A stretch of DNA of 64,000 nt from Rhabditoides inermis (taxonomy: Eukaryota; Nematoda; Chromadorea; Rhabditida; Rhabditidae): positions 191,001 to 255,000 of the forward strand of contig CAWZYM010000313.1 in NCBI GenBank assembly GCA_963966185.1. Direction: 5' to 3'. The translations under genes and the position numbers were made by a program. This document shows, one piece after another, positions 1 through 11,516 of this stretch. Position 1 is the first letter of the stretch. The number at the start of each line of letters is the position of its first letter. The notes below the pieces were generated by a model. It saw only the letters and a list, made by a program, of their open reading frames with translations, ran no database searches and was not told the origin of the DNA.

Positions 1-1486
1 TGAACTGAACACGAAAGTTTTGCAAATAGTGGGCGCGTGTGTCTACCGTGGTAGTGCAGGTCATCTTGTCCGTTGACAGCACGCCTTTGAATAGACCCTC
101 CAGACAGAACTTTTCGAAGTCAAATAGTTTCTCTCCTGGCGTAGTCGGTGCATTGGCTGAAAGATATATTATTTAAAAAAACATATTTCTTCCTTTAACT
201 AAATTAAAGGAGGCAATGCAGCTAATATATCGATCCTCCTATGCAGAGTGCGGGGGCGGCCACTGTCGGGGTGGGAGGAATCGATATCCAATCGATCCTC
301 CGGTGCAGAATACGGGGGCGGCCACTGTCGGGGTGGGAGGAATCGATATCCAATCGATCCTCCTATGCAGAATGCGGGGGCGGCCACTGTCGGGGTGGGA
401 GGAATCGATATCCAATCGATCCTCCTATGCAGAATGCGGGGGCGGCCACTGTCGGGGTGGGAGGAATCGATATCCAATCGATCCTCCGGTGCAGAATGCG
501 AGGGCGGCCACTGTCGGAGTGGGAGGAATCGATATCCAATCGATCCTCCTATGCAGAATGCGGGGGCGGCCACTGTCGGGGTGGGAGGAATCGATATCCA
601 ATCGATCCTCCTATGCAGAATGCGGGGGCGGCCACTGTCGGGGTGGGAGGAATCGATATCCAATCGATCCTCCGGTGCAGAATGCGAGGGCGGCCACTGT
701 CGGAGTGGGAGGAATCGATATCCAATCGATCCTCCTATGCAGAATGCGGGGGCGGCCACTGTCGGGGTGGGAGGAATCGATATCCAATCGATCCTCCTAT
801 GCAGAATGCGGGGGCGGCCACTGTCGGGGTGGGAGGAATCGATATCCAATCGATCCTCCGGTGCAGAATGCGGGGGCGGCCACTGTCGGAGTGGGAGGAA
901 TCGATATCCAATCGATCCTCCTATGCAGAATGCGGGGGCGGCCACTGTCGGGATGGGAGGAATCGATATCCAATCGATCCTCCTATGCAGAATGCGGGGG
1001 CGGCCACTGTCGGGGTGGGAGGAATCGATATCCAATCGATCCTCCTATGCAGAATGCGGGGGCGGCTACTGTCGGGGTGGGAGGAATCGATATCCAATCG
1101 ATCCTCCTATGCAGAATGCGGGGGCGGCCACTGTCGGGGTGGGAGGAATCGATATCCAATCGATCCTCCGGTGCAGAATACGGGGGCGGTCAGTGTCGAG
1201 GGCGGCCAGTGTAAAGAGTTACTTACGTAAACAAAGCGAGTTACATGGAAGGATGAAAAAGTAGAACACGTGAATACATGGAAAGACCTCACCCCCGCAG
1301 ACGGCAGCGCATAGTAGCAGTCCGAGAAGAGGGATGAGGGGTGGACCCCAGGGAAGCGTGCGCATCGAAGGAAAAAGACGGCGATGGAATGGCGAGTAAA
1401 AAAAGGGCGGCTTACGTCAGTCACTTACCGCATGCTAATTCGCGAGTTGTCTCCTTCGACCACGCCCCCTTCGTTAGCCCGTCCAT
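1..1486 (-). CDS. 3' part of an unrecognised protein gene (runs off left edge)
   Basis: Two exons on the minus strand fit together. The first (1429-1486, or extending to about 1525) ends in GTAAGTG at phase 1. The second (1-156) starts after a CTTTCAG acceptor and continues in frame to the window edge. The joined reading is charged and globular-looking (MDGLTKGAWSK..., then ...GEKLFDFEKFCLEGLFKG...). An in-frame Met at 1486 could be the start, but the frame stays open upstream to about 1525, so the 5' end is uncertain. The intron (157-1428) contains the 62-bp minisatellite. I do not recognise the family, and the gene continues beyond the window. Confidence 0.55.
227..1210. repeat. 62-bp minisatellite, about 16 copies
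   Basis: The marker ATGCAG/GTGCAG recurs every 62 bp from 241 to 1171 (16 times). Each unit contains an imperfect palindrome, GGAGGAATCGAT then a short spacer then ATCGATCCTCC, which could form an 11-bp stem. Units with GTGCAG fall at copies 2, 5, 8, 11 and 16, giving a 186-bp three-unit period through copies 3-11. The array sits in the intron of the flanking minus-strand gene. It is open in several frames because the unit lacks stops, not because it codes for protein. Confidence 0.97.
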
Positions 1487-2183
1487 TAGGTAAATGAGAC
1501 CGGTCAGATCGCAGTATTCTTCGCACGGTCCGGCTCGGTTTCACCGATTTGGGTGACGAGAGAAAATTGAAGGCTTTTCTAAAGCTTTTCTAAATTTCTA
1601 AAGCGCTGCAAACCATGGTCTCATAGCATATAGTGGATAGGAGGAAGGAAGTGCACATGGTAGTAGCTGCTCCGGAAGGAGCTGCACTACTAACAAGGGA
1701 AGGAGTTGCACTTGAACTATTTTAGAAGTGTTGAAACAAAAAATCTTTATGGTGTATTGTATGTTACACAATATCATATACAAGGAAGTTCTAATACTGC
1801 AGTCTTCTAGAAATGTATATTGAGATATTGAGATATTTCCGTTGTGAAGCGTTCCCAGTCCCACGTACTGCTTTCGCCGATTGCAGAGGAGATCCCGAAG
1901 AAGTCGCGCGAGGGCGAGTCGAGCGAGCAGATCAAGGAGGCTGCTAGAGCTTCCGGAGCTTGATGTTTCGCAGTATTCCCCTTCCTCAATCACCAGTGTT
2001 GTTCCATGTGCAAATCTCCTGCTGCAAAAGCAAAACGCGCGCTCTGTTCGGAATAAGTTGTATGATATAGATATGCCATATGCTATGGAATAAGGCTGAA
2101 CCTATTGTTTTCGCGATAACCGAAAATTGGTACAATGTTGAAAATAATATGAGTATTCTCTCTGTCTGAATGGCCGCTATAAC

Positions 2184-3400
2184 ATGTATCGATCAGATCG
2201 CAAGACGCATGCTGGAGGCGTTTTAGTGCTTACTCACTCTTCCCTTTTTGTGAAACAAATTTTATCGATATCAATCGATAACCTCTGCGAACTAGTTTGC
2301 ATCGACATTCTCGCCCCCCTTGCGATTGGTTACTGCATATCGCACACCTGGTTCATCGCCACAAATCAAGCTAGCAGGAAGTAAACTTATTCATGAAATT
2401 CAGTCACTTCTGTTACCTGATAGTCATAGTCACATCGTCATCGCTCCCCCGTTTTGGCGATAGGCAAGTTGTGAATCGTCATTCTTTTATTATGCACAAG
2501 CGCATACTTGATGCGTTGAACAGTTGACATTTTCTTCATTGCGCACTCTCAGAACCGGTCGACCGGTGTCTGTTGACCGATCAGTGACGAGAAGTTTATG
2601 GAAATGACATGCAAATGAGCGTGTTCGATACAGTATCCGTGAACCTAAGAATGGAATGAATGGAAATAACTCTTTCCAAACTTCATGAAATTGCACAAAA
2701 ATTTGATATGAGGTTCTTGGATGGGTTCCCTACAAATCTGGGAGAGCGGATTTCGCAAATTGTTTCTCAGAGGAGAGATAATTAATAAAATGCTAATTAC
2801 CTTGGAGTCATATCTTAAAATCCAGCCGATAAATCGATCGATATCAAGTACCAGTTGTCTAGTGACACCTATAGGGACTTAGTTGGCGCATTACTAAGAT
2901 CATAGTATGATGTTGAACAGTAGTTTTCCCTATGAGAAGACACAGTTCGCTAAATAACTCCACAGTCCACAGTCGCTTCATGAAAACCGCTCAAACTTCG
3001 TCAGTAGGTGGTTCTTGACCCCCACTACAACTCTCATTTGTGATTTTGTTTCTAATATTACAGAAATTTTCAACTATATATAGCAATCCTGGGAATGAGG
3101 CGCATTTGCATAATTTTCTCATCGGTCTGCGTCATTTCTTCGGCCAGAGATAATTCACCTACCGCGAAAACGGGGGACCCACTATAATTCAAGGAGATTT
3201 TAACGCGCCGTCGGTCGACTGGAATTCGTTCCGAGCAACCGAAGCGTTTGATAGATCTTTGATGAACTTTGCCTCACTCCACTCACTCTCTCATATGGTT
3301 CGCCATGGACGATGGTGAGACAAATGGGGGAAGCGCACACTCTCGATATCGTTCTCACTGATTCCATTTCGCTTTTCCAATGTGTGTGATGCCGCGTTTT
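2184..3400 (+). mobile_element. Decayed non-LTR retrotransposon, endonuclease-domain remnant
   Basis: Two islands resemble a LINE apurinic-endonuclease domain. Around 2184-2320 the reading is RSDRKTHAGGVLVLTHSS followed by CELVCIDI. Around 3190-3300 the reading contains GDFNAPSVDWNS, the typical motif late in the domain. Between and after them the frame is broken by stops and shifts, so this is a dead copy. It could come from the same element class as the RT fragment near 5.7-6.1 kb. Confidence 0.6.
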
Positions 3401-3542
3401 GAGAGATGGGTCGATGAAGCGATCTTTAAACTACTTTGAAAAAATAATAATACTGACGAAGGATTCCACATCATCCCATCACCATGTGTGACTCCAACCA
3501 TTCGAACAAAAAAGTATAAGTCCGAAGAGAATCAACAAAATG

Positions 3543-3617
3543 AAGTGCGTCGACAGGGTGCGAACCCACAACCTGCCGCTTGACCGACGCCCGCTCTATC
3601 ATCTAGGCCACCGCCGC
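3543..3617 (-). repeat. tRNA-like sequence, probably part of a repeat
   Basis: On the minus strand there is an A-box-like GTGGCCTAGATGATAGAGCG and a B-box-like GGGTTCGCACCC about 30 bp apart. The anticodon stem does not pair, so I read it as a tRNA-derived repeat or decayed tRNA, not a working tRNA gene. Confidence 0.4.
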
Positions 3618-3716
3618 TGTTTCACAGCTCGCGCGAATGGAGTGACAGACCGCAAAAGCAATCCACACGGATTAGCTCCAAAATTTGAAACGTAAATATC
3701 TCAAAACGTATGGCCG

Positions 3717-3830
3717 GTCATGTGGATTTGAAAACGGTTTTCGACTAGTGACCTCCTAGGGTATCTCTGATATCAGTTTGGTCACCATCGACTTCTGTGA
3801 CCTAAACAACACTCCATGTAAACAATGTGC
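3717..3830. repeat. Dispersed repeat, second partial copy at 14258-14356
   Basis: The stretch GTGGATTTGAAAACGG, then a CTAGTGACCTCCTAGG-like block, then TATCAGTTTGGT and GTGACCTAAACA, recurs in reverse orientation within the coiled-coil gene intron at 14258-14356 with small differences. Family unknown. Confidence 0.6.
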
Positions 3831-4139
3831 AACTCCTTCCTCATGCAGTGCATGAGCAGCTCCTTCCTAGCCCAGCAGCTCCTTCCATGTGCACTTCCTT
3901 CCTACTATCCATATAGAGGATAGTGAGTGAGTGAGCGATTCGATTCCTTTAACAAAAATGTCTCGTGCCAACCGCGACTCACGCGTCTACGGCCGGTCTA
4001 CTACTCTACGGCTTCTAAGTGCCAAAATCGGAGGGTTGTATCACATTACTTTAGTGTAAAACGTTCGCCGTCGGCAGATCATCCATGATGATATCACTGA
4101 CGGAAGTGGTAGATCGGCGAGAGCGCAGACGGGTGCGGG

Positions 4140-4141
4140 CA

Positions 4142-4200
<59 letters not shown>

Positions 4201-4201
4201 G

Positions 4202-4282
<81 letters not shown>
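4140..4282. repeat. (GA)n microsatellite
   Basis: About 140 bp of nearly pure GA just upstream of the F-box-like gene. Long ORFs across it are low-complexity artefacts. Confidence 0.95.
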
Positions 4283-4283
<1 letters not shown>

Positions 4284-4369
4284 CTAGAGAGAGAAGGGGG
4301 CGGGAGGGTGGATTGCGCGGGAAACTGATGATATCCCGCCTCTTGGACTCTCTCTCTCTCTTCCGGGTC

Positions 4370-7300
4370 ATGTCAGCCAGTGCTCGCTGCACGCCGCACC
4401 CTGCCAAGCGAATGTGCCTCCTGTCCTCCCCCTTATCCGAGGTATCGATTGCTTTTCGGATTATTGATTTATTGATTTGTTCAGCTGGTGCCGGGCAGCA
4501 CGCTTCTGCCGGATCTGTTCGACAAGATTGTGCAGCAGAGCGACGGACCGTCCTACCAACATCACGTGCACTTTCTCAAATTCGCGGTGCGTGGTATTTT
4601 TGTTTCATCGCTTGCGGTTACTTGTTTATTTTCATTTATTTATTTACAGCTCGTTTCCAAGCAGTTCTACGGTGCTGTGAAGCGCCATCTGCGCCGCAAG
4701 TACAAGACAATCGAGATTGTTTACGGCGCGCCGGTGCGTTGTGAATTGCGATCGATCGATAAATCAATCCATAATCTTTTATAGGCCGACTCGACCCACC
4801 TGCCCGATCCCTACTTTGCTACGAGCGCGCAGGAGCCGGCGCAGGTATTGATTATTTCATCGACTTCTGTAATCAATCAATATCAGGAAATCTACTCTAT
4901 CAATGGAGTGGTATACCCGGACGCCGATGCTGTACAAAATATGGTGGGTATCGATTACTGATTCAATTGTGTCGTCATTACTGTTCCTAACCTTCTGCCT
5001 CACTGCCTCACTGATTACTCTGTGATAAGATGACACTAGTTCAGCTGCCTCTGATCGCTCGCCACGCGGTGCCGTCTGCACTGACAGTCCGCGCCTCTCC
5101 CTCCATCCGTGATTACTGTCTCCTACCTCTCGCCCCACTCGCCGCCAAGAAGTGTGAGTAGGCTGGGGTGTGCACTGTTTCATCCCCTTTACCACATGAA
5201 CTCATTGTCTCTTCTCTGCCTCAATATCCTGCTTATTCCCGTGGAATTGCATCCGGGTTGCCCTAGATAGTATCTCGCAAGTGGTTGTTTTGCCGCCGGC
5301 CATGTTTCGCACTGCGGGTGATTGACCCCGGGAGAAAGTGCTGTGTGCGATCTAGCTGTGCACTAATTGTTGCCGCATTGATTGTCTGTCGAGAGTCGCG
5401 ATGTTCGCATTGACACAGCGAGAGAGAATGGAAACTTACTTGTTAGTAGTGAATCTTTAGCAGTTAATCTTTTGCGTGTTCTGTTTGTTTGACAAGCAAC
5501 TTGGAAATTCATCGCGAAGGGGTCCGGGTAAAACGCGTATCTGGATATGGATATGGAGGTATCCAGGGAGATATATCTACTTCATATCCAGAGAGATATA
5601 TCTATTTATCAAATATAAGATTAGTATATCCAGATCCATATCCAGATACTCTTCTGTAGACTTCAGTCAGCGAGAACGCTGTTGAAGATGAAGGAAGAGC
5701 AGGGACAACCTTGCCAAGCTCCTTTTCCAACAGAGATGCCAGCTGTGGATTCTCGGACCAGCTGCTTCGTTCGTCCAGTGGTGTAGACCATCTGCAGTAG
5801 TCAGATTCACGCCGGTTTCACTTCATTTACACGCATAGAGTTCCACGTGTCCTCGAATGCCATATTGTCGTACGCCTTCTTGTAGTCGATGAAGACGAGG
5901 TCAAGAGGTACAGGTGGAGGGGTGTCGGAGGGGTGGACGCGGTAGATCAAGTCGTGGCGGGTGAGAGCGAGATTGAAGTAGCTCATGCGACGACGGAGAA
6001 GATACTGAACGAAGTGGCGGAGTAGAGCAAGAAATACGTCATGGAGGTGAATAGACAGATAACGGTGATCAACGCGCACCTTTCTCATCATCATCATATA
6101 TTGAGCGCTCAGCATTTTCCGAGCAAAAAATTATCGTGCTCTAATTGGCACCGTATGACAAGGGGGATGCAGACTGCAGAATTTTTTGGCGTTGATATCT
6201 CTATTTCGCGGTTTGTCTCACATGAGCGAGTGGCGCAGTGTAACGCTCTCACTTAGCAAGCAGTAGTCCGTGGGTTCGACCCTAACTGCCTCCGCAAATT
6301 TTGTCAAATTGAAAACATCATCCAATGGATTTTGATTCTTCTCTAACCACACTAATGTCTCTCGTGAAAAGAGTGGAACTCATTTGCGGCCCCACTATAT
6401 TCTTAACGTAATCTGATGAATTTTGAAATTCATCGCGATGAACTTTCTTCGGTGAATTTTCCAGGTTGCCTTTTTCGACAGTGTTTGAAAAAGATGTTTG
6501 AAGACGTTGGTTAGGTTGCAGGCCTGCTTTCGCTGGACGTTCACCCTCCGCACCTCCTCGACCCTATCATATCCATCTCTCGCAACGACAACATCAAGGT
6601 GACAGCACATGCTTGATCTCTTCTGGAAAGATCACAAGAGATGATCTTGCCAGGAGAACGATTTGAAGATTTTTCGTATCCAAAGAGACATCTGTAACTG
6701 TTAGAATCAAATGTAGACGTTCAATTGTTCAATATGGATGAGATTCAGGAATACATCAACTGCTCTTCGCTCGCCCTCTGCTCTCTCAGCCGCGACGCAC
6801 GGATCGAGGTAGTTATTAATTTATCGTTTTTTTTGTTTATCGCTTGATTTCAGCTGTTGGAGACGCATGCTCGCGAGATCAAGGGAGTGATGGGATACGG
6901 CTTGGACCGGGACTCACACATCTACGAGGCGATTGAGAGTGTCGAGGTGCAGATTAGATTACTGTTTTACTTAGTGTATATAATATTATTCTGGGAGATA
7001 GTTCGCCAAATTACGATAGAAAATCGATCTACCCTCTAGTCGCATTCGATCTACCTTCTAGTCTTAAGGAGACTCAAGCGCGCGCTTTCAAACGATAATA
7101 TCGATCAAAGAAGCCGGCATGCGCTCGAAACTGAGTTTCGCCATCTGACCCGCCCGGCTGGCAATAACATAAACTATCCACCAGGCGGCGACTATAGCAA
7201 GGTTACATTTTCGATTATCGCATACACCTACCGTACCCCGTTCAGTCTCGCCTCCTCGCCGGTCCTTCGTGTCGTCATCTGCGCATCTATGGAGCCAACA

Positions 7301-8473
7301 GCGTCGCCGTCTACCAGAGCGTCTTCAAGGCGCTCCTAGAGGTACGCTGTAAGAATACATTCAGAATTCAATAAGTGCACTAACGAATTCATCTAACGTT
7401 TGAGGCGTTATCGTCAACTATCAGTGACTGCGGTACTTTCAGGGTTTCCGTGTGCACCACCTGGAATTGCTGGCGTCTCGATGGACCGGCGACTTCGATA
7501 CCGACTACAAGATCTGCCAGTCTTGGACAGGGTACGGTTATTGATAATTACTTTGATCTGATTACGGTAGTATCTATTATTTTTTTGTCTCAGCCACTCT
7601 CTGCCTATTCACACACTCACCGTGAAACTCCAATCGGAAACTGTGCCGGGGTACGTTTTTTATTGTGTTAGTCTAATGATACTATATGTTTCTAAAATAT
7701 AGTGAATGTGGTGATTTATTTAGTGATTGTACACTTGATCACCAGTTTCCAACAAGTCTGAGCTTGTGTTGGTTCACTCGATATTAAAAAAAAAACTCTT
7801 TCAGACCGCAGTCTCTGCTTTACTCTCTTCGCCCGGCGCTCTCTCGCTTCCACACGCATACCACTCACATTCACTTTGCGCGTCCTCTCGACTGCGTCAA
7901 CACGGAACAGGTACGGTGGCTGGGGTACTGTACTGAATTCTTAAATCTGACTATTGTAGAGGTGGTTGGTAATCGTGGGAGTAAAGGTTGAAACTTTTTC
8001 TTGGTGTAGATGGATTTGTATACGGTATTGTGACTCTGACTACGCTAGTTTCAGCTGCTCGAGAGTGTGCTTTCTCTGAACACTGTAGTGGAGCAGATGT
8101 CGACCCGCCATGGCCGTCTCCACATTCACATTCCCTTCTCCTGCCCCGATCTCGACAGGAAGGCGCTGGTGGGTACTGTAGGCGTGATTCGGGATACTGT
8201 AGACGTGAACTAGAGTCGTTTTGATTAGTACTGTATGGGTGTACTTACCGTACTCCTTCTGATTTCAGAAGACTGGTGTGTGGGCGCGGAGTGGATTCGT
8301 GACGAACGAGCACGACGCATTGCACCTTGTCGAGAAGGAGTGAGTATTTATTTATCGATCTGGTATCCATTATTGATTTATTTATTTTCAGGTCGTCGTG
8401 GGATCTGCACAGTGAGCTGAAGATCGACGAGAACAAACACTACCGCCACATCTTTCACTTTGTACAGGTCTAG
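4370..8473 (+). CDS. F-box-like protein (434 aa, 15 exons)
   Basis: Exons at 4370-4441, 4485-4586, 4650-4733, 4785-4844, 4887-4943, 6749-6808, 6854-6946, 7040-7201, 7246-7341, 7443-7531, 7594-7650, 7805-7910, 8055-8168, 8269-8339 and 8392-8473 join in frame with consistent phases. Residues about 31-70 read LLPDLFDKI...LKFALVSKQF, the leucine-proline start and LVSKxF core of an F-box, the domain that binds SKP1 in SCF ubiquitin ligases. The rest (residues 75-434) is mixed alpha/beta with no motif I recognise; it may be a substrate-binding region. Most introns are 42-90 bp. The fifth, about 1.8 kb, holds an RT fragment and a SINE-like insertion. The start at 4370 is the first ATG of the open exon behind the GA tract. 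The F-box call is by pattern only. Confidence 0.72.
5650..6115 (-). mobile_element. Non-LTR retrotransposon reverse-transcriptase fragment
   Basis: Minus-strand reading includes LVFIDYKKAYDNM (RT motif with catalytic-type Asp), then a tract like KGAWQGCPCSSFIFNSVL, the conserved Gln-Gly-x-Pro/Cys-x-Ser...Phe-Asn block of RTE-like LINEs. Frame changes and stops show it is a fossil. It lies in the long intron of the F-box-like gene, antisense to it. Confidence 0.8.
6102..6399 (+). mobile_element. SINE-like element with internal tRNA boxes, copy 1
   Basis: It begins near GAGCGCTCAGCATTTTCCGA, has an A-box-like GTGGCGCAGTG and B-box-like GGGTTCGACCC in its middle, and ends GAACTCATTTGCGG-CCCACTATA. 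Related copies lie at 13170-13490 (-), 20219-20527 (-), 32165-32270 (-, fragment) and 61716-62036 (+). This copy lies in an F-box gene intron. Confidence 0.8.
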
Positions 8474-8923
8474 GGTACTGTAGATTTTTTGAATACTGTA
8501 CAGATCAAGGAAACTGTTTAATGATTATTGATTGCGTCTCAGACTGCGTTTTAACTCACTTTGACAATAAGTTTGTATATTGTACATATAATGGAGTATG
8601 AATTGTATGATTTGCACAGAATCGAACAATAGTAATAAATGATGTACATATGTCGTAAGTGATGTGAATGAATGTTCCTTTGCTTCTGCAGTTTTCAACG
8701 TGATAGGCACAGGGCTGTCGCCGACTTTCAAGGCAGATCATGCTTCGAACAAGTGTTATTTTTCTCAAGGAATGACGCTCATTTCCGCCCTGGAGCAAAC
8801 TCTAAAATTCTCATTTCTATGCGGAATGAGTTCATTGCTAGTAGCGTGCCCGGTCGAAGTGGTCGAGTGAGTTGTTTACTTGTTGTGTTTGTTGTTTGTT
8901 GTATCTTGTAAGTGTTTTCAGAA
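8474..8923. other. Gap after F-box-like gene; one possible unassigned exon
   Basis: Mostly AT-rich. A stretch at about 8693-8868 lies between a TTCTGCAG acceptor and a GTGAGTTG donor and is open in two frames. It could be a 5' exon or 5' UTR of the following small membrane-protein gene. I cannot decide the frame. Confidence 0.3.
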
Positions 8924-9432
8924 ATGGGCGATTCGTCTCGCCACGGCGAGAAGAGCACTGGTCAGTGTACCCGTCTCTCTCCCTTTCTCCTATTTCCCGT
9001 TTCTCTTACACGCGCCTGCCGCTATTCTCTTTCATTCACTCTTCATGAGATTACGCCACACTGCATTTTCATCATCACGCCTGGTTAGCTCAGTCGGTAG
9101 AGCACCAGACTCTTAATCTGGTTGTCGCGGGTTCGAGCCCCGCATCGGGCTGAACGTTTTGCCAAATTACAGTCGCTTCCGTGATGTCGGCAGTGAAGGG
9201 CGAGAACCTGGGCGCGGCGAAGCGTGTCAAACGCGAAGAGTTGAAGGTATTTCAGAGTACCGTAACTGTCTCACATACAGTATTGCAGGCTGTGAACGGG
9301 CTGTGTATCTGCGCGTCGATCTGCGTGGTGAGCAGTGTGCTGTTGGTGTTCACTATCATGGTGGCTGTGTGCACCCTCTTCCTCACCCCTACTCTCGCCA
9401 ATCGAATCATGAACGTCCCCTACCACAAGTAG
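8924..9432 (+). CDS. Small single-pass membrane protein (84 aa), host of an intronic tRNA
   Basis: Exons at 8924-8960, 9173-9246 and 9289-9432 join with phases 1 and 0. The start MGDSSRHGEK sits two bases after a TTTTCAG acceptor, fitting a spliced-leader site. Residues about 17-38 are basic (GAAKRVKREELK) and are followed by one strong hydrophobic segment (ICASICVVSSVLLVFTIMVA) and a short tail ending NVPYHK. It is probably a single-spanning membrane protein with a cytosolic basic N-terminus. Family not recognised. The 212-bp first intron contains a complete tRNA-Lys gene on the same strand. A second possible start is Met at 9184. AATAAA follows at 9476. Confidence 0.7.
9079..9151 (+). tRNA. 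tRNA-Lys (anticodon CTT)
   Basis: The sequence has a full cloverleaf: acceptor GCCTGGT pairing with ATCGGGC, D-arm TAGCTCAGTCGGTAGAGCA, anticodon stem CCAGA/TCTGG enclosing CTCTTAA, and T-arm GCGGGTTCGAGCCCCGC. A and B boxes match the polymerase III consensus. It lies wholly inside the first intron of the small membrane-protein gene. Confidence 0.96.
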
Positions 9433-9475
9433 TCCCTTTCTTACCAACTCACCATTGTACTTCTTTATCCCCGCC

Positions 9476-9481
9476 AATAAA
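9476..9481 (+). terminator. AATAAA polyadenylation signal
   Basis: AATAAA lies 44 bp after the stop of the small membrane-protein gene. The stretch from here to 9831 shows no further gene; it is GC-rich leader/promoter sequence for the phosphatase. Confidence 0.7.
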
Positions 9482-9831
9482 GCGTTTGTGATACACCTCG
9501 TGCACGTGTGTTTTGTGTTTTCCCCTGTTCACTAGATTTGGTTGATCAGCAAAATCATCTCGCCCGCATTAGCACACGGTGTCTCGCCGCTCGCTCATTA
9601 GCCTGCGCCACGCGCACCCCACATAAGGCAGTGCCTGCCGGCTCTCGCCAGTCGGCTCTCGCTCTCTGTCCGCGGACGGTTGCCTGGTCGGTCGTCTCCT
9701 CCCCTGCCTTCACTCATTTCTATGTTGACTTGATTCTCGCGTGGTCAACACACTCTCGCACTCAGTAACATGTGCGAGTGACGTCATTTTCTCGTGTTTC
9801 TGCGGCCGCCCTGCTACTTTTTCCTATGCAG

Positions 9832-11516
9832 ATGACAGAGGCAGCTGCGGCCGCCGCGCCGCCCGCGCCCTCCAAGGGCCCTCCGCCGCCGCCCGCCTCC
9901 CTCGGACCGCCCGAGCTGCAGTCGCTCGTCTCCCGCCTCCTCAAGGTCGGCATGCAGGGCGGACGACTCACCACACAGGTACCGTGTCTGGATTACTGTA
10001 TTCTACCGTATGTCTAGGTGTCGGAGAAGGAGCTGTCGATGATGTGTGTGGCGGCGTATAAGCTGTTCGCCCGCCAGCCCACGTGTATCGAGATCGACCC
10101 GCCGGTCGTCATCTGCGGAGACATTCACGGACAGGTATCGTACATACCGTATACCTAACCTACCCTTACAGTACTCTGACCTCCTGCGCATCTTCGACAA
10201 GAGCGGTTTCCCGCCCGAGCAGAACTACATGTTCCTCGGAGACTATGTTGACAGGGGAAAGCAGAACCTCGAGACTGTCTGCCTCCTCTTCACCTACAAG
10301 GTATCGCCAGTACACCTACAGTATAACTAATCTACCGTACCCCAGCTGCTCTATCCGGAGAACTTCTTCCTCCTTCGTGGCAACCACGAGTGTCACAACG
10401 TGAACCGCGTCTACGGATTCTACGAAGAGATCAACCGCCGCTACAAGTCGCCCCGTCTCTGGCAGTACTTCCAGGTACGGTATAAAGGTATACGGTAGGT
10501 ACAATAATCGTCATTCCAGAAAGCCTTCTCGGTGATGCCGCTTACTGGTCTGATCGGCGGCCGCATTCTCTGCATGCACGGCGGAATCTCACCCCAGATG
10601 AAGGTATACGGTAGCTACCGTATGACTAACTACCGTACCCTTACCCTTCAGTCGATCGAGGATCTGCGCGCAGAGTACCGTCCGATGGAGACGCCCCCGA
10701 TGCCGTCGATGTACATCGACATTCTCTGGGCCGACCCGGACCCCAAGATTCAGGGTACAGTACGGGTGCAGTGTACTGTAGTGTACCGTAACCTAGGCTG
10801 GAAGGCGAACACTCGCGGAGTGTCGTACACGTTCGGCGAGGACATAGTGGGTGAGATGTGCAAGACGCTCGACATCGATCTGATCGCGAGGGCGCACCAG
10901 GTGGTGCAGGACGGATACGAGTTCCTGGCAGACAGACGATTGGTGGGTGGGCGGTGGCCAGCTGGTTACTGCACGTGCCGTGTAGGTGACGCTCTTCTCT
11001 GCCCCGCACTACTGTGGCCAGTTCGACAACCACGCCGCCACCATGCTCGTCGGAGCCGATCTCTCCTGCTCGTTCAACGTACGTTGTCCCTTCTCTTCTT
11101 GTCCTCAGAAATCATATTCAGACCTTCCGTCCGCTCGGCAAAACCGCGCGCATGCTCATTGCCAAGGAACTCGCCAAAAAGGAACCCATGCCCGCCGACA
11201 ACGCCGCCCCGCAGGTACTGTACGCACAGTACTCCAATCTACAGTACTCTTGCAGTGCACTGCGCCCGGCGGACCCGAAGAGAACAACTCGGACCGACAG
11301 AGGGGAACGAAGCTGCAGCACGCGCCCAAGGAGAAGAAGGAGGAGGCTGCTCCTGCTCCTGCTCCCACGCCTCCGGCCGAATCTCCCGCCGCCGCCGCCG
11401 CTGCGCCCCCTGCTGAGAACGCTGCCGCTCCCCCCGCCGAGGCCGCTGCCGCTCCCCCCGCCGAGGCCGCTGCCGCTCCCCCCGCCGAGGCTGCTACCCC
11501 TGCCCCCGCTCAGTGA
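9832..11516 (+). CDS. Divergent PP1-type serine/threonine phosphatase catalytic subunit (433 aa)
   Basis: Ten exons (9832-9978, 10018-10134, 10172-10300, 10346-10474, 10520-10603, 10652-10754, 10797-10942, 10986-11078, 11122-11214, 11256-11516) join in frame. All metal- and phosphate-binding motifs are present: GDIHGQ (83-88), GDYVDRG (111-117), RGNHE (142-146), MHGG (193-196) and [12 protein letters not shown]. The family block usually reading SAPNYCGEFDN is [11 protein letters not shown] here. The N-terminus is Ala/Pro-rich (about 30 residues), and after the core there is an unusual tail of about 80 residues, first charged and then repeats of the type [10 protein letters not shown]1 is normally about 330 residues, so both ends are extended. 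It removes phosphate from Ser/Thr. Nematode genomes carry extra, often germline/sperm-biased PP1 genes, which this might be (inference). Introns are 37-60 bp and full of TACNGTA motifs. Confidence 0.93.

Larger units (their letters stand above)
1626..3915. repeat. Imperfect inverted repeat pair (arms about 85 bp) around decayed LINE sequence
   Basis: The arm near 1626-1710 (AGGAAGGAAGTGCACATG, then AAGGAGCTGC, then GGAAGGAGTTGCAC) is matched in reverse complement by 3826-3915. The arms carry the same series of blocks with differing spacers. They may be termini of a 2.3-kb element or two independent insertions in opposite orientation. No target-site duplication is evident. Confidence 0.5.

Noticed and set aside
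199..1264. Four long overlapping ORFs across the minisatellite
   Set aside because: The 62-bp unit has no stop in most frames and is not a multiple of three, so ORFs appear on both strands by chance.
3543..3617. A functional tRNA gene
   Set aside because: A and B boxes are present but the anticodon arm does not fold.
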